From Gordonia alkanivorans NBRC 16433 (lineage in GTDB: Bacteria; Actinomycetota; Actinomycetes; Mycobacteriales; Mycobacteriaceae): 64,000 nucleotides of DNA. The notes beneath the pieces were generated by a model, which was not told the origin of the DNA, searched no databases, and was given only the letters and a program-made list of their open reading frames with translations. A program made the position numbers and the translations under genes. The stretch lies in the NCBI RefSeq assembly GCF_000225505.1, contig NZ_BACI01000002.1, forward strand, positions 62,001 to 126,000, in the 5' to 3' direction. This document shows positions 1-7,519 of this stretch, piece after piece. Numbering within the stretch: the first letter of the stretch is position 1; each line of letters opens with the position of its first letter.

Positions 1-37
1 TGAGCCCTGTGCCCACCGGCCGGTACGCGGGCACGGG

Positions 38-43
38 TAACGT
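38..43 (+). promoter_or_regulatory. -10 element (TAACGT), leaderless-type
   Basis: TAACGT lies 8 nt before the GTG at 52, the spacing expected if transcription begins at or next to the start codon. No Shine-Dalgarno sequence precedes the gene. Confidence 0.45.
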
Positions 44-51
44 GACCCGAT

Positions 52-870
52 GTGTCGGTCCTTGAATCTCTGACGGAATGGCCTGTCGACAATGTGTCGG
101 CGGCGATCATCACCCGCGACGGGGTCGCCGAGGAATTCGGCGACCCCGTTCGCGTCTACGAACTCGCCTCGGTCACCAAACTCCTGGTCGCCGAGGCGAT
201 TCTGGTGGCCGTCGAAGAGGGAGCGGTCGAACTCGACGATCCGGCCGGTCCTCCCGGGGCGACCATCCGGCACCTCCTGGCACACGCGTCGGGACTCGCC
301 TTCGACTCACGGGACCTCGAGGCCGGGGTGGGGGAGAAGCGCATCTATTCGAGCGCAGGCTTCGAGATCCTGGCCGAGACGGTGGAGCAGGCCGCGGGCA
401 TCGGCTTCGCGGAGTACCTGGCCGACGCCGTCTGCGCACCGCTTGGCATGAAGTCCACCGAACTGTACGGGCCCGCCGGGCACGGGGCGCGGTCCACCAC
501 CACCGATCTCGCGCATTTCGCGCAGGAACTCCTCGCGCCTCGACTGCTGGCACCGGAGACCCTCGCCGACGCGACATCGGTCCAGTTCCCAGGACTCGAC
601 GGCTTTGTTCCCGGCTACGGCAGGCACCGCCCGAACGACTGGGGCCTCGGGTTCGAGATCCGATCGGCGAAGTCCCCGCACTGGACCGGGACGGGCAACT
701 CGCCCCGGACCTTCGGGCACTTCGGTCAGGCCGGCACCTACCTCTGGGTCGACCCCGAGTTGCAGGCGGCATGCGTCGTCCTCACCGACCGGGCCTTCGG
801 GCCGTGGGCGAAACCGTTGTGGAGCGAGTTCAACGACCGGGTCGTCAGTGAACTTTCGTCACAGAAATGA
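52..870 (+). CDS. Serine hydrolase, beta-lactamase / penicillin-binding-like family
   Basis: This 272-residue protein has the class C beta-lactamase/DD-peptidase-like fold signature. The nucleophile motif S-V-T-K is at residues 40-43. A Y-S-S at 99-101 sits where the Y-x-N motif is expected, and an H-F-G-Q-A-G near residue 223 replaces K-T-G. There is no signal peptide, so it is probably cytoplasmic. Family members are esterases, peptidases or lactamases, and the substrate cannot be told from sequence. The Y-x-N asparagine is replaced by serine, which argues against a classical beta-lactamase. The GTG start follows a TAACGT element at leaderless spacing. The next gene on the same strand starts 127 bp downstream. 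Confidence 0.8.
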   Translation: MSVLESLTEWPVDNVSAAIITRDGVAEEFGDPVRVYELASVTKLLVAEAILVAVEEGAVELDDPAGPPGATIRHLLAHASGLAFDSRDLEAGVGEKRIYSSAGFEILAETVEQAAGIGFAEYLADAVCAPLGMKSTELYGPAGHGARSTTTDLAHFAQELLAPRLLAPETLADATSVQFPGLDGFVPGYGRHRPNDWGLGFEIRSAKSPHWTGTGNSPRTFGHFGQAGTYLWVDPELQAACVVLTDRAFGPWAKPLWSEFNDRVVSELSSQK

Positions 871-997
871 ACCTTTCTCGCACGAGAAACTAGCGCAACA
901 CGCGCATCATGGGGCACAATGAATCCCACGAGTGTGATATCCGAAGTCGCGAGGTGTGTTGGGGAAGACGTTCCTCGTCGACAACGGAGGTGAAAAG

Positions 998-1516
998 GTG
1001 CGCAATCTGAACCAGTTTGCGGACATGACAACAGGAGTGGTCTACATCCACTCGGCGCCGGTGGCGCTGTGCCCACACGTGGAGTGGGCTCTGTCGTCGA
1101 CCCTGAACGCGCGCGCGAACCTTAAATGGTCGGCCCAGGACGCCGAACCGGGTATGCAGCGTGCAACAGTCGACTGGGCAGGGCCGGTCGGGACAGCGGC
1201 ACGTCTGGTGACCGCTCTGCGCGAATGGTCGGCGCTGCGGTTCGAGGTCACCGAGAACCCGAGCGAGGGTGTCGACGGCGAGCGCTACAGCTACGTGCCG
1301 GGTCTGGGGCTCTGGCGCGGATCGACCAGTGCCAACGGCGATGTCATCATCGGCGAGAACCAGCTGCGCTCGATGATCGAATCGCAGCCCGACAGTGCCG
1401 GTCTCGCCGGCGAACTCGAAGCCGCTCTCGGTTCGGCCTGGGACGACGCGCTCGAGCAGTACCGCATGGGCGGTGCCGGGGCCGAGGTCACCTGGTTGCA
1501 GCAGCGGGTCGGCTGA
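998..1516 (+). CDS. DUF3145 family protein
   Basis: A 172-residue conserved actinobacterial protein of unknown function, recognised by the N-terminal block NQFADMTTGVVYIHSAP followed by CPHVEWALSS and GPVGTAARL. I chose the GTG at 998 because GGAGG lies 7 nt upstream (986-990) and homologues begin just before the NQFAD block; a GTG at 956 in the same frame would add 14 unconserved residues. No membrane segment or known catalytic motif is visible. It ends just before the triple 41-bp repeat and a bidirectional hairpin shared with accD6. Confidence 0.85.
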   Translation: MRNLNQFADMTTGVVYIHSAPVALCPHVEWALSSTLNARANLKWSAQDAEPGMQRATVDWAGPVGTAARLVTALREWSALRFEVTENPSEGVDGERYSYVPGLGLWRGSTSANGDVIIGENQLRSMIESQPDSAGLAGELEAALGSAWDDALEQYRMGGAGAEVTWLQQRVG

Positions 1517-1532
1517 CCCTTCGAGACGCGCC

Positions 1533-1649
1533 CTCCGCAAGCTCCGGGCGCTCCTCAGGGAGCGAGGGAGACGCTCCGCAAGCTCCGGGCGCTCCTCAGG
1601 GAGCGAGGGAGACGCTCCGCAAGCTCCGGGCGCTCCTCAGGGAGCGAGG
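1533..1649. repeat. Three tandem 41-bp intergenic repeats
   Basis: CTCCGCAAGCTCCGGGCGCT begins at 1533, 1574 and 1615, giving a strict 41-bp period. The third copy is truncated to about 35 bp. Each unit contains GCTCC-TCAG-GGAGC, a 5-bp stem with a 4-nt loop. There are no spacers, so this is not CRISPR. It resembles REP-like intergenic repeats of high-GC actinobacteria. It lies between the DUF3145 gene and the terminator. Confidence 0.8.
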
Positions 1650-1790
1650 CGGCGTCCTCGGTTGTGAGGAACGACACGCCCGGCAGGCACGAGACGAGGT
1701 TTCGTCGGCGCAAGAAGTGGGAAACTTCCTGACGCTGCGGAGAATACAGACTTCCCAGGGAGCGCGGTGATTCGTCCCGCGAGCTCAGGG

Positions 1791-1838
1791 ACACACGAGA
1801 AACGCCACCGGTGAGAACCGGTGGCGTTCTTCGTGTGT
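1791..1838. terminator. Bidirectional hairpin terminator, DUF3145 / accD6
   Basis: AACGCCACCGGT (1801-1812), loop GAGA, ACCGGTGGCGTT (1817-1828) is a perfect 12-bp stem. It is extended outward by ACACACGA (1791-1798) pairing with TCGTGTGT (1831-1838) across a 2-nt internal loop. It sits between two convergent genes and can serve both. Confidence 0.75.
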
Positions 1839-1849
1839 CCGTCCGCTGA

Positions 1850-3301
1850 TCAGAGCGGGATGTTCTTGTGACGTCCGCGTCGAGCGGGGGCGGCCGCGAG
1901 TGCCTCGGCGATGATGCTGCGTGTGCGGGCCGGGTCGATGATCTCGTCGACGACGCCGATCGACTGTGCGCGTCCCACACCGCCGGCGATGGCCTCGTGT
2001 TCGGCGGCCAGTCGGTCGTGGAGGGCTTCACGCTCGTCGTCGGGTGCGGCGGCGAGGGCCTTCTTGTGCAGGATGCCGACGGCGGCCTTGGCTCCCATGA
2101 CGGCGACTTCGGAACCGGGCCAGGCGAATACGGCCGTGGCACCGAGCGCCCGCGAGTTCATGGCGATGTAGGCGCCGCCGTAGATCTTTCGCGTCACGAG
2201 GGTGACGCGGGGGACCGAGCACTCGGCGAAGGCGTGGAGGAGTTTGGCGCCGCGTCGGACGACGCCGTTCCATTCCTGTCCGACGCCCGGCAGGTAGCCG
2301 GGGACGTCGGTGAGGACGATGAGCGGGATGCCGAAGGCATCGCAGAGGCGGACGAACCGGGAGGCCTTCTCGGCGCTCTCCGAATTCAGGCAGCCGCCCA
2401 TGCGCAGCGGGTTGTTGGCGATCACGCCAACGCTGCGGCCGGACAACCGGCCGAACCCGATCACGATGTTCGGCGCCCACTTCGCCTGCAGCTCTTCGAA
2501 ACTGGAGATCTCGGTCTCGCCGTCGGCGGCGAGTGCCGTGTCCAGCAGCTTCTCGACGACCGGGTGGACGTCGTAAGCGCGGCGGGCGGATTCGGGCAGC
2601 AGGGCCTTCAGGTCGGTGTCACCGGCCGCGGCCAGTTCACGGTTGAAGTGGCCCTGCTGACTGAATGTCGAGACGAGACGTCGCGCGCGCCACAGGGCGT
2701 CGGACTCGGAGTCGGCCACGATGTGGCAGACGCCGGACTTCTTGCCGTGAGTGGTGGGGCCGCCGAGCGACTCCATGTCGACGTCCTCGCCGGTGACGCT
2801 GCGGACCACATCCGGCCCGGTGACGAAGACGCGACCGGCCGGGGCCATGATCACGATGTCGGTGAGGGCGGGTCCGTAGGCCGCGCCGCCGGCCGCGAAG
2901 CCGACGACCACGGAGATCTGCGGGATGTATCCGGAGGCCCGGACCATCGCCTCGAAGACCTGACCCACGGCGTGCAACGCCTCGACACCCTCGGCGAGGC
3001 GGGCGCCACCCGAGTGCCAGATGCCGATGACCGGCGCCTGCTCGGAGATGGCGGTGTCGATGGCGTTGACGATGTGAGCACACCCGACGACACCCATGGC
3101 ACCACCCATGACGGTGCCATCGGTGCAGTAGGAGACCGTGCGAACGCCGTTGACCAGGCCGACCGCGGCCTGGACCCCGGACTTGTCGCGAGGATGCAGC
3201 AACGACATGGTGCCTTCGTCGAAGAAGTTCGTCAGCCGCAACAGCGGGTCGCGGGGATCGGCGGCTTCTTCGCGGCCGGCCATGGGAGCCAAGGTCGTCA
3301 T
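1850..3301 (-). CDS. accD6: Acyl-CoA carboxylase carboxyltransferase (beta) subunit, AccD6-type
   Basis: The protein has 483 residues and is the biotin-dependent acetyl/propionyl-CoA carboxylase transferase subunit. It moves carboxyl from biotin on an AccA-type subunit to acetyl-CoA, making malonyl-CoA for FAS. Two crotonase-like halves are visible. The N-half contains HSGGARLAEGVEAL and a glycine-rich GFAAGGAAYGPAL oxyanion region. The C-half contains TDVPGYLPGVGQE and KIYGGAYIAM. It is the last gene of fabD-acpM-kas-accD6, 70 bp after kas. The ATG at 3301 is preceded by GGAGGAG with a 6-nt spacer; an in-frame TTG at 3316 would overlap this ribosome site, so I rejected it. Naming follows the identical position of AccD6 in M. 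tuberculosis. Confidence 0.92.
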   Translation of the reverse strand: MTTLAPMAGREEAADPRDPLLRLTNFFDEGTMSLLHPRDKSGVQAAVGLVNGVRTVSYCTDGTVMGGAMGVVGCAHIVNAIDTAISEQAPVIGIWHSGGARLAEGVEALHAVGQVFEAMVRASGYIPQISVVVGFAAGGAAYGPALTDIVIMAPAGRVFVTGPDVVRSVTGEDVDMESLGGPTTHGKKSGVCHIVADSESDALWRARRLVSTFSQQGHFNRELAAAGDTDLKALLPESARRAYDVHPVVEKLLDTALAADGETEISSFEELQAKWAPNIVIGFGRLSGRSVGVIANNPLRMGGCLNSESAEKASRFVRLCDAFGIPLIVLTDVPGYLPGVGQEWNGVVRRGAKLLHAFAECSVPRVTLVTRKIYGGAYIAMNSRALGATAVFAWPGSEVAVMGAKAAVGILHKKALAAAPDDEREALHDRLAAEHEAIAGGVGRAQSIGVVDEIIDPARTRSIIAEALAAAPARRGRHKNIPL

Positions 3302-3371
3302 CGCAGTCTCCTCCAAGGGTGTCGGGCGTGGTTCGTCTCAGGCACTACCGAGATCGGCGGGGAGCCGACGT

Positions 3372-4640
3372 TCAGTAGCGACCGAAGGCGAGCGCCACGT
3401 TGTGCCCACCGAAACCGAACGAGTTGTTGATCGCGTAGTCGATCTGTCCGTAACGGGGTTCACCGTGGACGACGTCGATGTCGCATTCCGGGTCCTGGTT
3501 CTCGAGGTTGAGGGTCGGCGGGATGACGCCTTCCTCGACACTCTTGATGGTCAGGACCGACTCGAGCGCACCCACCGCACCGATCGAGTGTCCCAGAGCG
3601 GACTTCGGCGCGTAGATCGCAGCATGCTGACCGATGGCAGCGGTGATACCGGCGGCCTCGGCGGTGTCGCCGATCGGGGTCGACGTCGCATGCGCGTTGA
3701 TGTGGGTGATGTCGGACTTCTGGAGACCGGCGGTCTGCAGTGCCCGCGTCATCGCGCGGGCGTTGCCCTGACCACTGGGGTCCGGGGCAACCAGGTGGAA
3801 GCCGTCGGAGGTGATGCCGGAACCGAGCAGGCGTGCGTGGATGCGCGCACCGCGGGCCCGAGCGTGCTCCTCGCGTTCGAGGATGAGCATCGCGGCACCT
3901 TCGCCGAAGACGAAGCCGTCGCGGTCCTTGTCGAACGGACGAGAGGCGGCAGCGGGGTCCTCGTTGCGGGTGCTCATGGCACGCATCATCGAGAACGCGG
4001 CGATCGGCACCGCGTCGATCTGTCCCTCGACGCCACCGGTGACGACCATGTCGGCGTCACCCATGACGATGTGGCGCCATGCGTGTGCGATCGCCTCGGC
4101 ACCCGACGAGCACGCCGAGACCGGGGTGATCACGCCCGCGCGGGCGCCGATGTTCAGGCCGACGACGGCGGCCGGGCCGTTGGGCATGGCCATCGAGACG
4201 GCCAGCGGGGACACCTTGCGGTAGTTGCCGGTGCCTTCCATGGCCTTGACGGCGTCGATCATCGCGTCGCCGCCACCCTGGCCGGTGCCGATGACCACGG
4301 CGAGACGGTCGGGATCGACCTCGGGCTCGCCGGCCTGCGTCCAGAGACGCTTGCTCAGCACGTGGGCGATGCGCTCGACGTAGGCCATCCGACGAGATTC
4401 GACTCGCGTGACCTCTTCGGACGGATCCTTCAGCAGCCGACCGCCGATGCGCACCGGCAGGTTGTACTTGGTGATGAAGTCGTCGGTCAGCTCGCGGATG
4501 CCCGACTCACCCGCCAGCAGGTTTTTCCACGTCGAGTCGAGATCCTCGCCGAGCGAGGTGGTCGCCACCATGGAGGTGACGACCACGCTCGGGAAGTTCC
4601 CACCCAGCGTCGAGTAGTCGCGGAGGGAGGGGGAGCTCAT
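3372..4640 (-). CDS. kasA: Beta-ketoacyl-ACP synthase (KasA/KasB-type, FAS-II)
   Basis: This 422-residue condensing enzyme elongates acyl-AcpM with malonyl-AcpM in meromycolate synthesis. Catalytic residues are clear: Cys177 in TPVSACSSG, His317 in [11 protein letters not shown], Lys346 and His351 in [12 protein letters not shown], and the C-terminal [10 protein letters not shown] loop. Its ATG overlaps the stop of acpM by one base (TGATG), implying translational coupling. Only one KAS gene is present here, whereas M. tuberculosis has kasA and kasB in tandem. Residues match KasA in some blocks and KasB in others (for example FDLPVRIGG-like and APDPSG), so the A label is positional rather than firm. 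Confidence 0.92.
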   Translation of the reverse strand: MSSPSLRDYSTLGGNFPSVVVTSMVATTSLGEDLDSTWKNLLAGESGIRELTDDFITKYNLPVRIGGRLLKDPSEEVTRVESRRMAYVERIAHVLSKRLWTQAGEPEVDPDRLAVVIGTGQGGGDAMIDAVKAMEGTGNYRKVSPLAVSMAMPNGPAAVVGLNIGARAGVITPVSACSSGAEAIAHAWRHIVMGDADMVVTGGVEGQIDAVPIAAFSMMRAMSTRNEDPAAASRPFDKDRDGFVFGEGAAMLILEREEHARARGARIHARLLGSGITSDGFHLVAPDPSGQGNARAMTRALQTAGLQKSDITHINAHATSTPIGDTAEAAGITAAIGQHAAIYAPKSALGHSIGAVGALESVLTIKSVEEGVIPPTLNLENQDPECDIDVVHGEPRYGQIDYAINNSFGFGGHNVALAFGRY

Positions 4641-4942
4641 CAGTTCTGGTCTGCCTCGACCTGGGCTTTGATGGCAGCCGCAGCCTCGGGGTTCTCGCTC
4701 TCGAGCTTCTGGATGTACGAGACGGCGTCGCCGACGGTGCGCAGACCGGCGAGGTCCTCATCGGGGATCTTCACGCCGTACTTGTCCTCGGTCTGCACCG
4801 CGATCTCGACCATGGACAGCGAGTCGATGTCCAGATCGTCGACGAACGACTTCTCCATCGTCACCTCGGACGGCTCGATGCCGGTGACTTCCTCGATGAT
4901 CTCGGCGATGCCGGCAATGAGTTGTTCCTGGGTGGCAGCCAC
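4640..4942 (-). CDS. acpM: Meromycolate extension acyl carrier protein AcpM
   Basis: A 100-residue acyl carrier protein. Ser41 in the D-S-L-S motif ([12 protein letters not shown]) is the phosphopantetheine attachment site. The protein is acidic, with a C-terminal extension of roughly 20 residues beyond a typical 77-80 residue ACP, ending [14 protein letters not shown], as in mycobacterial AcpM. The GTG start at 4942 is set by the conserved [10 protein letters not shown]-terminus, and a purine-rich AAAGGGA lies about 9 nt upstream. It lies between fabD and kas in the FAS-II operon, overlapping kas by one base. Confidence 0.93.
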   Translation of the reverse strand: MAATQEQLIAGIAEIIEEVTGIEPSEVTMEKSFVDDLDIDSLSMVEIAVQTEDKYGVKIPDEDLAGLRTVGDAVSYIQKLESENPEAAAAIKAQVEADQN

Positions 4943-5066
4943 TGTATGGTTCCCTTTCGTGTTCGGGTTGATGATTCCGGAGCGTCTGACGGACGTGTAG
5001 TCCGCGCGCTTGGACAGATCGGCGCCGGGCGCCGATCTTCCGGGGGTCGCGGACTAACCGCGACCG

Positions 5067-5975
5067 CTATCCAAGTTCTGCGATCTTCGCGATGTCGCGG
5101 GGCTCCTTGAGAGCCAGCGATGGGGTGCCTTTCAGCTCACGCTTGGCGATCCCCACGAGCGTGCCCGCCGGTGGCAGTTCCACGACGGCGGTGGCCGAGT
5201 TGTCCCGCAGGTACGCCGAGCAGAGATCCCAGCGGACCGGCCTGGTGACCTGGCCTACCAGTTTTGTCAGTGCGTCGACGCCATTCGTTACAGGCTGACC
5301 GTCCGAGTTGGACAGCAGCGTGCGATTCGGGTCGGCCGGGGTGATCTTCGCCGCCGCGGCGGCGACCGCGTCCTGCGCCGGGGCCATGAAGTGGGTGTGG
5401 AACGCGCCGGCGACCGCGAGCTTGCGGATGCGGGCTTTCTCCGGCGGCGAGGCGATGAGCTCGTCGATCTTCTCGACGGCGCCGGCCGCGACGATCTGAC
5501 CGACCGCGTTGCGGTTGGCCGGGACGAGCTCGAGCTCCTCGAGGCGGGCGAGTACCGCGGCCTCGTCGCCACCGAGAACGGCGGCCATGGTGGTGGGCAC
5601 CAGGGCACAGGCCTTGGCCATCTCGGCGCCGCGGATCGCGGCGAGGGTGACGGCCTCGTCGGCGGAGATGACGCCGGTGATGGCAGCGGCGGCGAGCTCA
5701 CCGACCGAGTGGCCGGCGACGGCCGCGTCCGCGGGCAGTTCACCGTTCTTGCGGACCTCGTCGAAGGCGAGGAGGGCGGCGACGACGACCAGCGGCTGGG
5801 TCACCGCGGTGTCGGTGATCTCCTCCGCGGTGGCGGTGGTACCGAGTCTTTCCAAGTCCAGTTGAGTGAGCTTGGACCACGTGGCGATCTGATCACGGGT
5901 GCCGGGCAGGTCGAGCCACGGCGTGAGCATGCCGGGTGTCTGGGAACCCTGGCCGGGAGCAAGCAACGAAAGCAC
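5067..5975 (-). CDS. fabD: Malonyl-CoA:ACP transacylase FabD
   Basis: Transfers malonyl from CoA to AcpM. The protein begins LLAPGQGSQTPGM, the classic N-terminal motif. The nucleophile elbow is GHSVGE (catalytic Ser) and the catalytic His is in GAFHTHFM. The 302-residue length matches the M. tuberculosis enzyme as I remember it. The frame is open to 6089, but residues upstream of the GTG at 5975 are unlike the family. A weak AAAGGG lies 14 nt before that GTG, and another GTG lies 5 codons upstream at 5990, so the exact start is uncertain. It is the first gene of the FAS-II operon, 195 bp after mabR. Confidence 0.9.
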   Translation of the reverse strand: MLSLLAPGQGSQTPGMLTPWLDLPGTRDQIATWSKLTQLDLERLGTTATAEEITDTAVTQPLVVVAALLAFDEVRKNGELPADAAVAGHSVGELAAAAITGVISADEAVTLAAIRGAEMAKACALVPTTMAAVLGGDEAAVLARLEELELVPANRNAVGQIVAAGAVEKIDELIASPPEKARIRKLAVAGAFHTHFMAPAQDAVAAAAAKITPADPNRTLLSNSDGQPVTNGVDALTKLVGQVTRPVRWDLCSAYLRDNSATAVVELPPAGTLVGIAKRELKGTPSLALKEPRDIAKIAELG

Positions 5976-6041
5976 GTGACCAGAGAACACCCTTTGCCCG
6001 CCCCATGTGGGTGTGGAGAAGCATGAACCTTGATGCCGGGT

Positions 6042-6060
6042 TTTGTGGGGTTCCCACAAA
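6042..6060. promoter_or_regulatory. Palindrome between mabR and fabD, candidate MabR operator
   Basis: TTTGTGGG-GTT-CCCACAAA is a perfect 8-bp inverted repeat, preceded by one more T. It sits about 67 bp upstream of the fabD start in the only sizeable gap of the operon. MabR and Streptomyces FasR are known to bind the fabD promoter, and I recall TTTTGT/ACAAA-like arms for that family, unchecked. No T-run follows on the minus strand, so a terminator is less likely. Confidence 0.4.
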
Positions 6061-6170
6061 CTTGACCTCAGTGTCACCTGCTTCGTCATCAGGCTGAGAT
6101 TCGTTACCGAAACGTGCTCTTAAGGCTCCTATCAGCATAAATTGTGAATCGGACATGTTGCCAGTGTGAC

Positions 6171-7445
6171 TCATGGTGCAGGAGGGTCCGATTTGTGCCT
6201 TAAGTGTGTCAGACGACCGACAGTCGTCGCGATCCGTAGTACATACGCATCTCGTGGGTTTGTCGGATCGCGGCGTGTGATTTCCGCAATTTTTTTCAGT
6301 CTGTACCGGACCGTATTTGGATGTATGTACAGAACGCGCGCGCAGGATTCGACCGATCCGCCAGAGTCGAGGTAGGCCTCGAGCGTCGTGGTCAGTGTGG
6401 TGCCTCCCGTGGAGAGCGGACTGACCACCGATTCGACCAGGGCGGCGACCGCCGATTCGTCACCGTTGAGAGCTCGCTCGGGGAGCAGTTCGAGACTGTG
6501 GACCGGGCGGGGTGCACTCGGCCAGCCCACCACCGCTTCGATCGCCGCCATCGCCTCGGCGGCGCTGGCATGGGCGCTCCCCAGGTTCGGCATGGTCGGT
6601 CCGATGACCACCGGGCCGTCGGCGAAGTGGGAGAGAAGAGCCGAGACGAACTTCTCCGTGGGGCGTGCGGGACCGCTGACGATGGCGACGAGCACCGAAC
6701 CCTGGACCACCGACAGTGCCGACCGGTCGAAGTGTCTTGCAGTGTTGTGGATGGCCAGCGGCACCGACACGTTCTGTTCGGGTGGCGGGGTCCCGACGAT
6801 GACCGTCGCCGGGGCGTCGGAGTCCCAGTTCAGGGCTGCCGCGCGGGAGAGGAGCTGGGGGCCGGTGTCGCCGCGGACCACGGCGTCGACGACCAGGGCC
6901 TCGAGCCGGGAGTCCCACGCGCCGCGCGATTCCGCGGCTGATGCGTAGATCGCGGCGGCGGCGAAGCCGATCTCGCGCCCGTATCTCAGGACCGACTCGG
7001 TGAGTGCGCGGAGCTGGGCGTCGTTGCGAGCAAGCAGCGGCAGCCACTTCTCGAAGAACTCCATGGCCACGCGGACCATCTCGACGGTCTGTAGCAGCGT
7101 GATACGTCTGGCAAGGTCCTGCGGCACCACCTGGAACGCCTGGACCGTGAACTTGACGTTGCCCTCGGGGTCCTGGATCCACTCGACGAAGTTCACGACC
7201 GCCGTCTGCACGACGAGCTGGACACTCGCGCGCTGCGCGGCGTCGAGGTCGCCGAAGTACGGCAGTTGGTCCTGCATGGAGTGGACCGCCTCGGTGGCGA
7301 GGCGTCCGCTGTACTGCTTGACCCGCCGAAGAAGCGTGTCCGGCAGCGCGTCGTGCACGGTGGCAGGGGCCGGTACATGGGCACCCCGCTCACCGAACAC
7401 GTCAGCCGGCGGTGTTGTGGGCTGATTCACTCGCGCGTCGGACAC
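6171..7445 (-). CDS. mabR: PucR-type transcriptional regulator of mycolate/fatty acid synthesis, MabR/FasR-like
   Basis: The protein has 424 residues: a long N-terminal sensor region and a C-terminal PucR-family helix-turn-helix near residues 360-410, seen in YLDSGGSVESCARVLYIHPN followed by TVRYRLKKI. It is positioned between aceE and fabD exactly as M. tuberculosis Rv2242 (MabR) and like the Streptomyces FasR gene next to fabD. By that homology it controls the downstream FAS-II operon. The GTG at 7445 follows TAGATT by 6 nt, so a leaderless message is likely. It is read in the same direction as aceE and the FAS-II genes. Confidence 0.88.
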   Translation of the reverse strand: MSDARVNQPTTPPADVFGERGAHVPAPATVHDALPDTLLRRVKQYSGRLATEAVHSMQDQLPYFGDLDAAQRASVQLVVQTAVVNFVEWIQDPEGNVKFTVQAFQVVPQDLARRITLLQTVEMVRVAMEFFEKWLPLLARNDAQLRALTESVLRYGREIGFAAAAIYASAAESRGAWDSRLEALVVDAVVRGDTGPQLLSRAAALNWDSDAPATVIVGTPPPEQNVSVPLAIHNTARHFDRSALSVVQGSVLVAIVSGPARPTEKFVSALLSHFADGPVVIGPTMPNLGSAHASAAEAMAAIEAVVGWPSAPRPVHSLELLPERALNGDESAVAALVESVVSPLSTGGTTLTTTLEAYLDSGGSVESCARVLYIHPNTVRYRLKKIAEITRRDPTNPRDAYVLRIATTVGRLTHLRHKSDPPAP

Positions 7446-7451
7446 GTTCTC

Positions 7452-7457
7452 AATCTA
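7452..7457 (-). promoter_or_regulatory. -10 element (TAGATT) of mabR, leaderless-type
   Basis: On the minus strand TAGATT lies 6 nt before the GTG start of mabR. No ribosome site precedes the start. Confidence 0.45.
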
Positions 7458-7519
7458 GTCCCCGGAAACCGCCGCGCCGGGATCGCTGGTCTGTCCGGGT
7501 GCGGCGGTCCGGTGCCGAA

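Noticed and set aside
956..997. Upstream GTG start for the DUF3145 protein.
   Set aside because: The GGAGG ribosome site lies between it and the GTG at 998, and homologues begin at the later position.
1533..1649. Possible CRISPR array.
   Set aside because: The three repeats are directly adjacent with no unique spacers and no cas genes are near.
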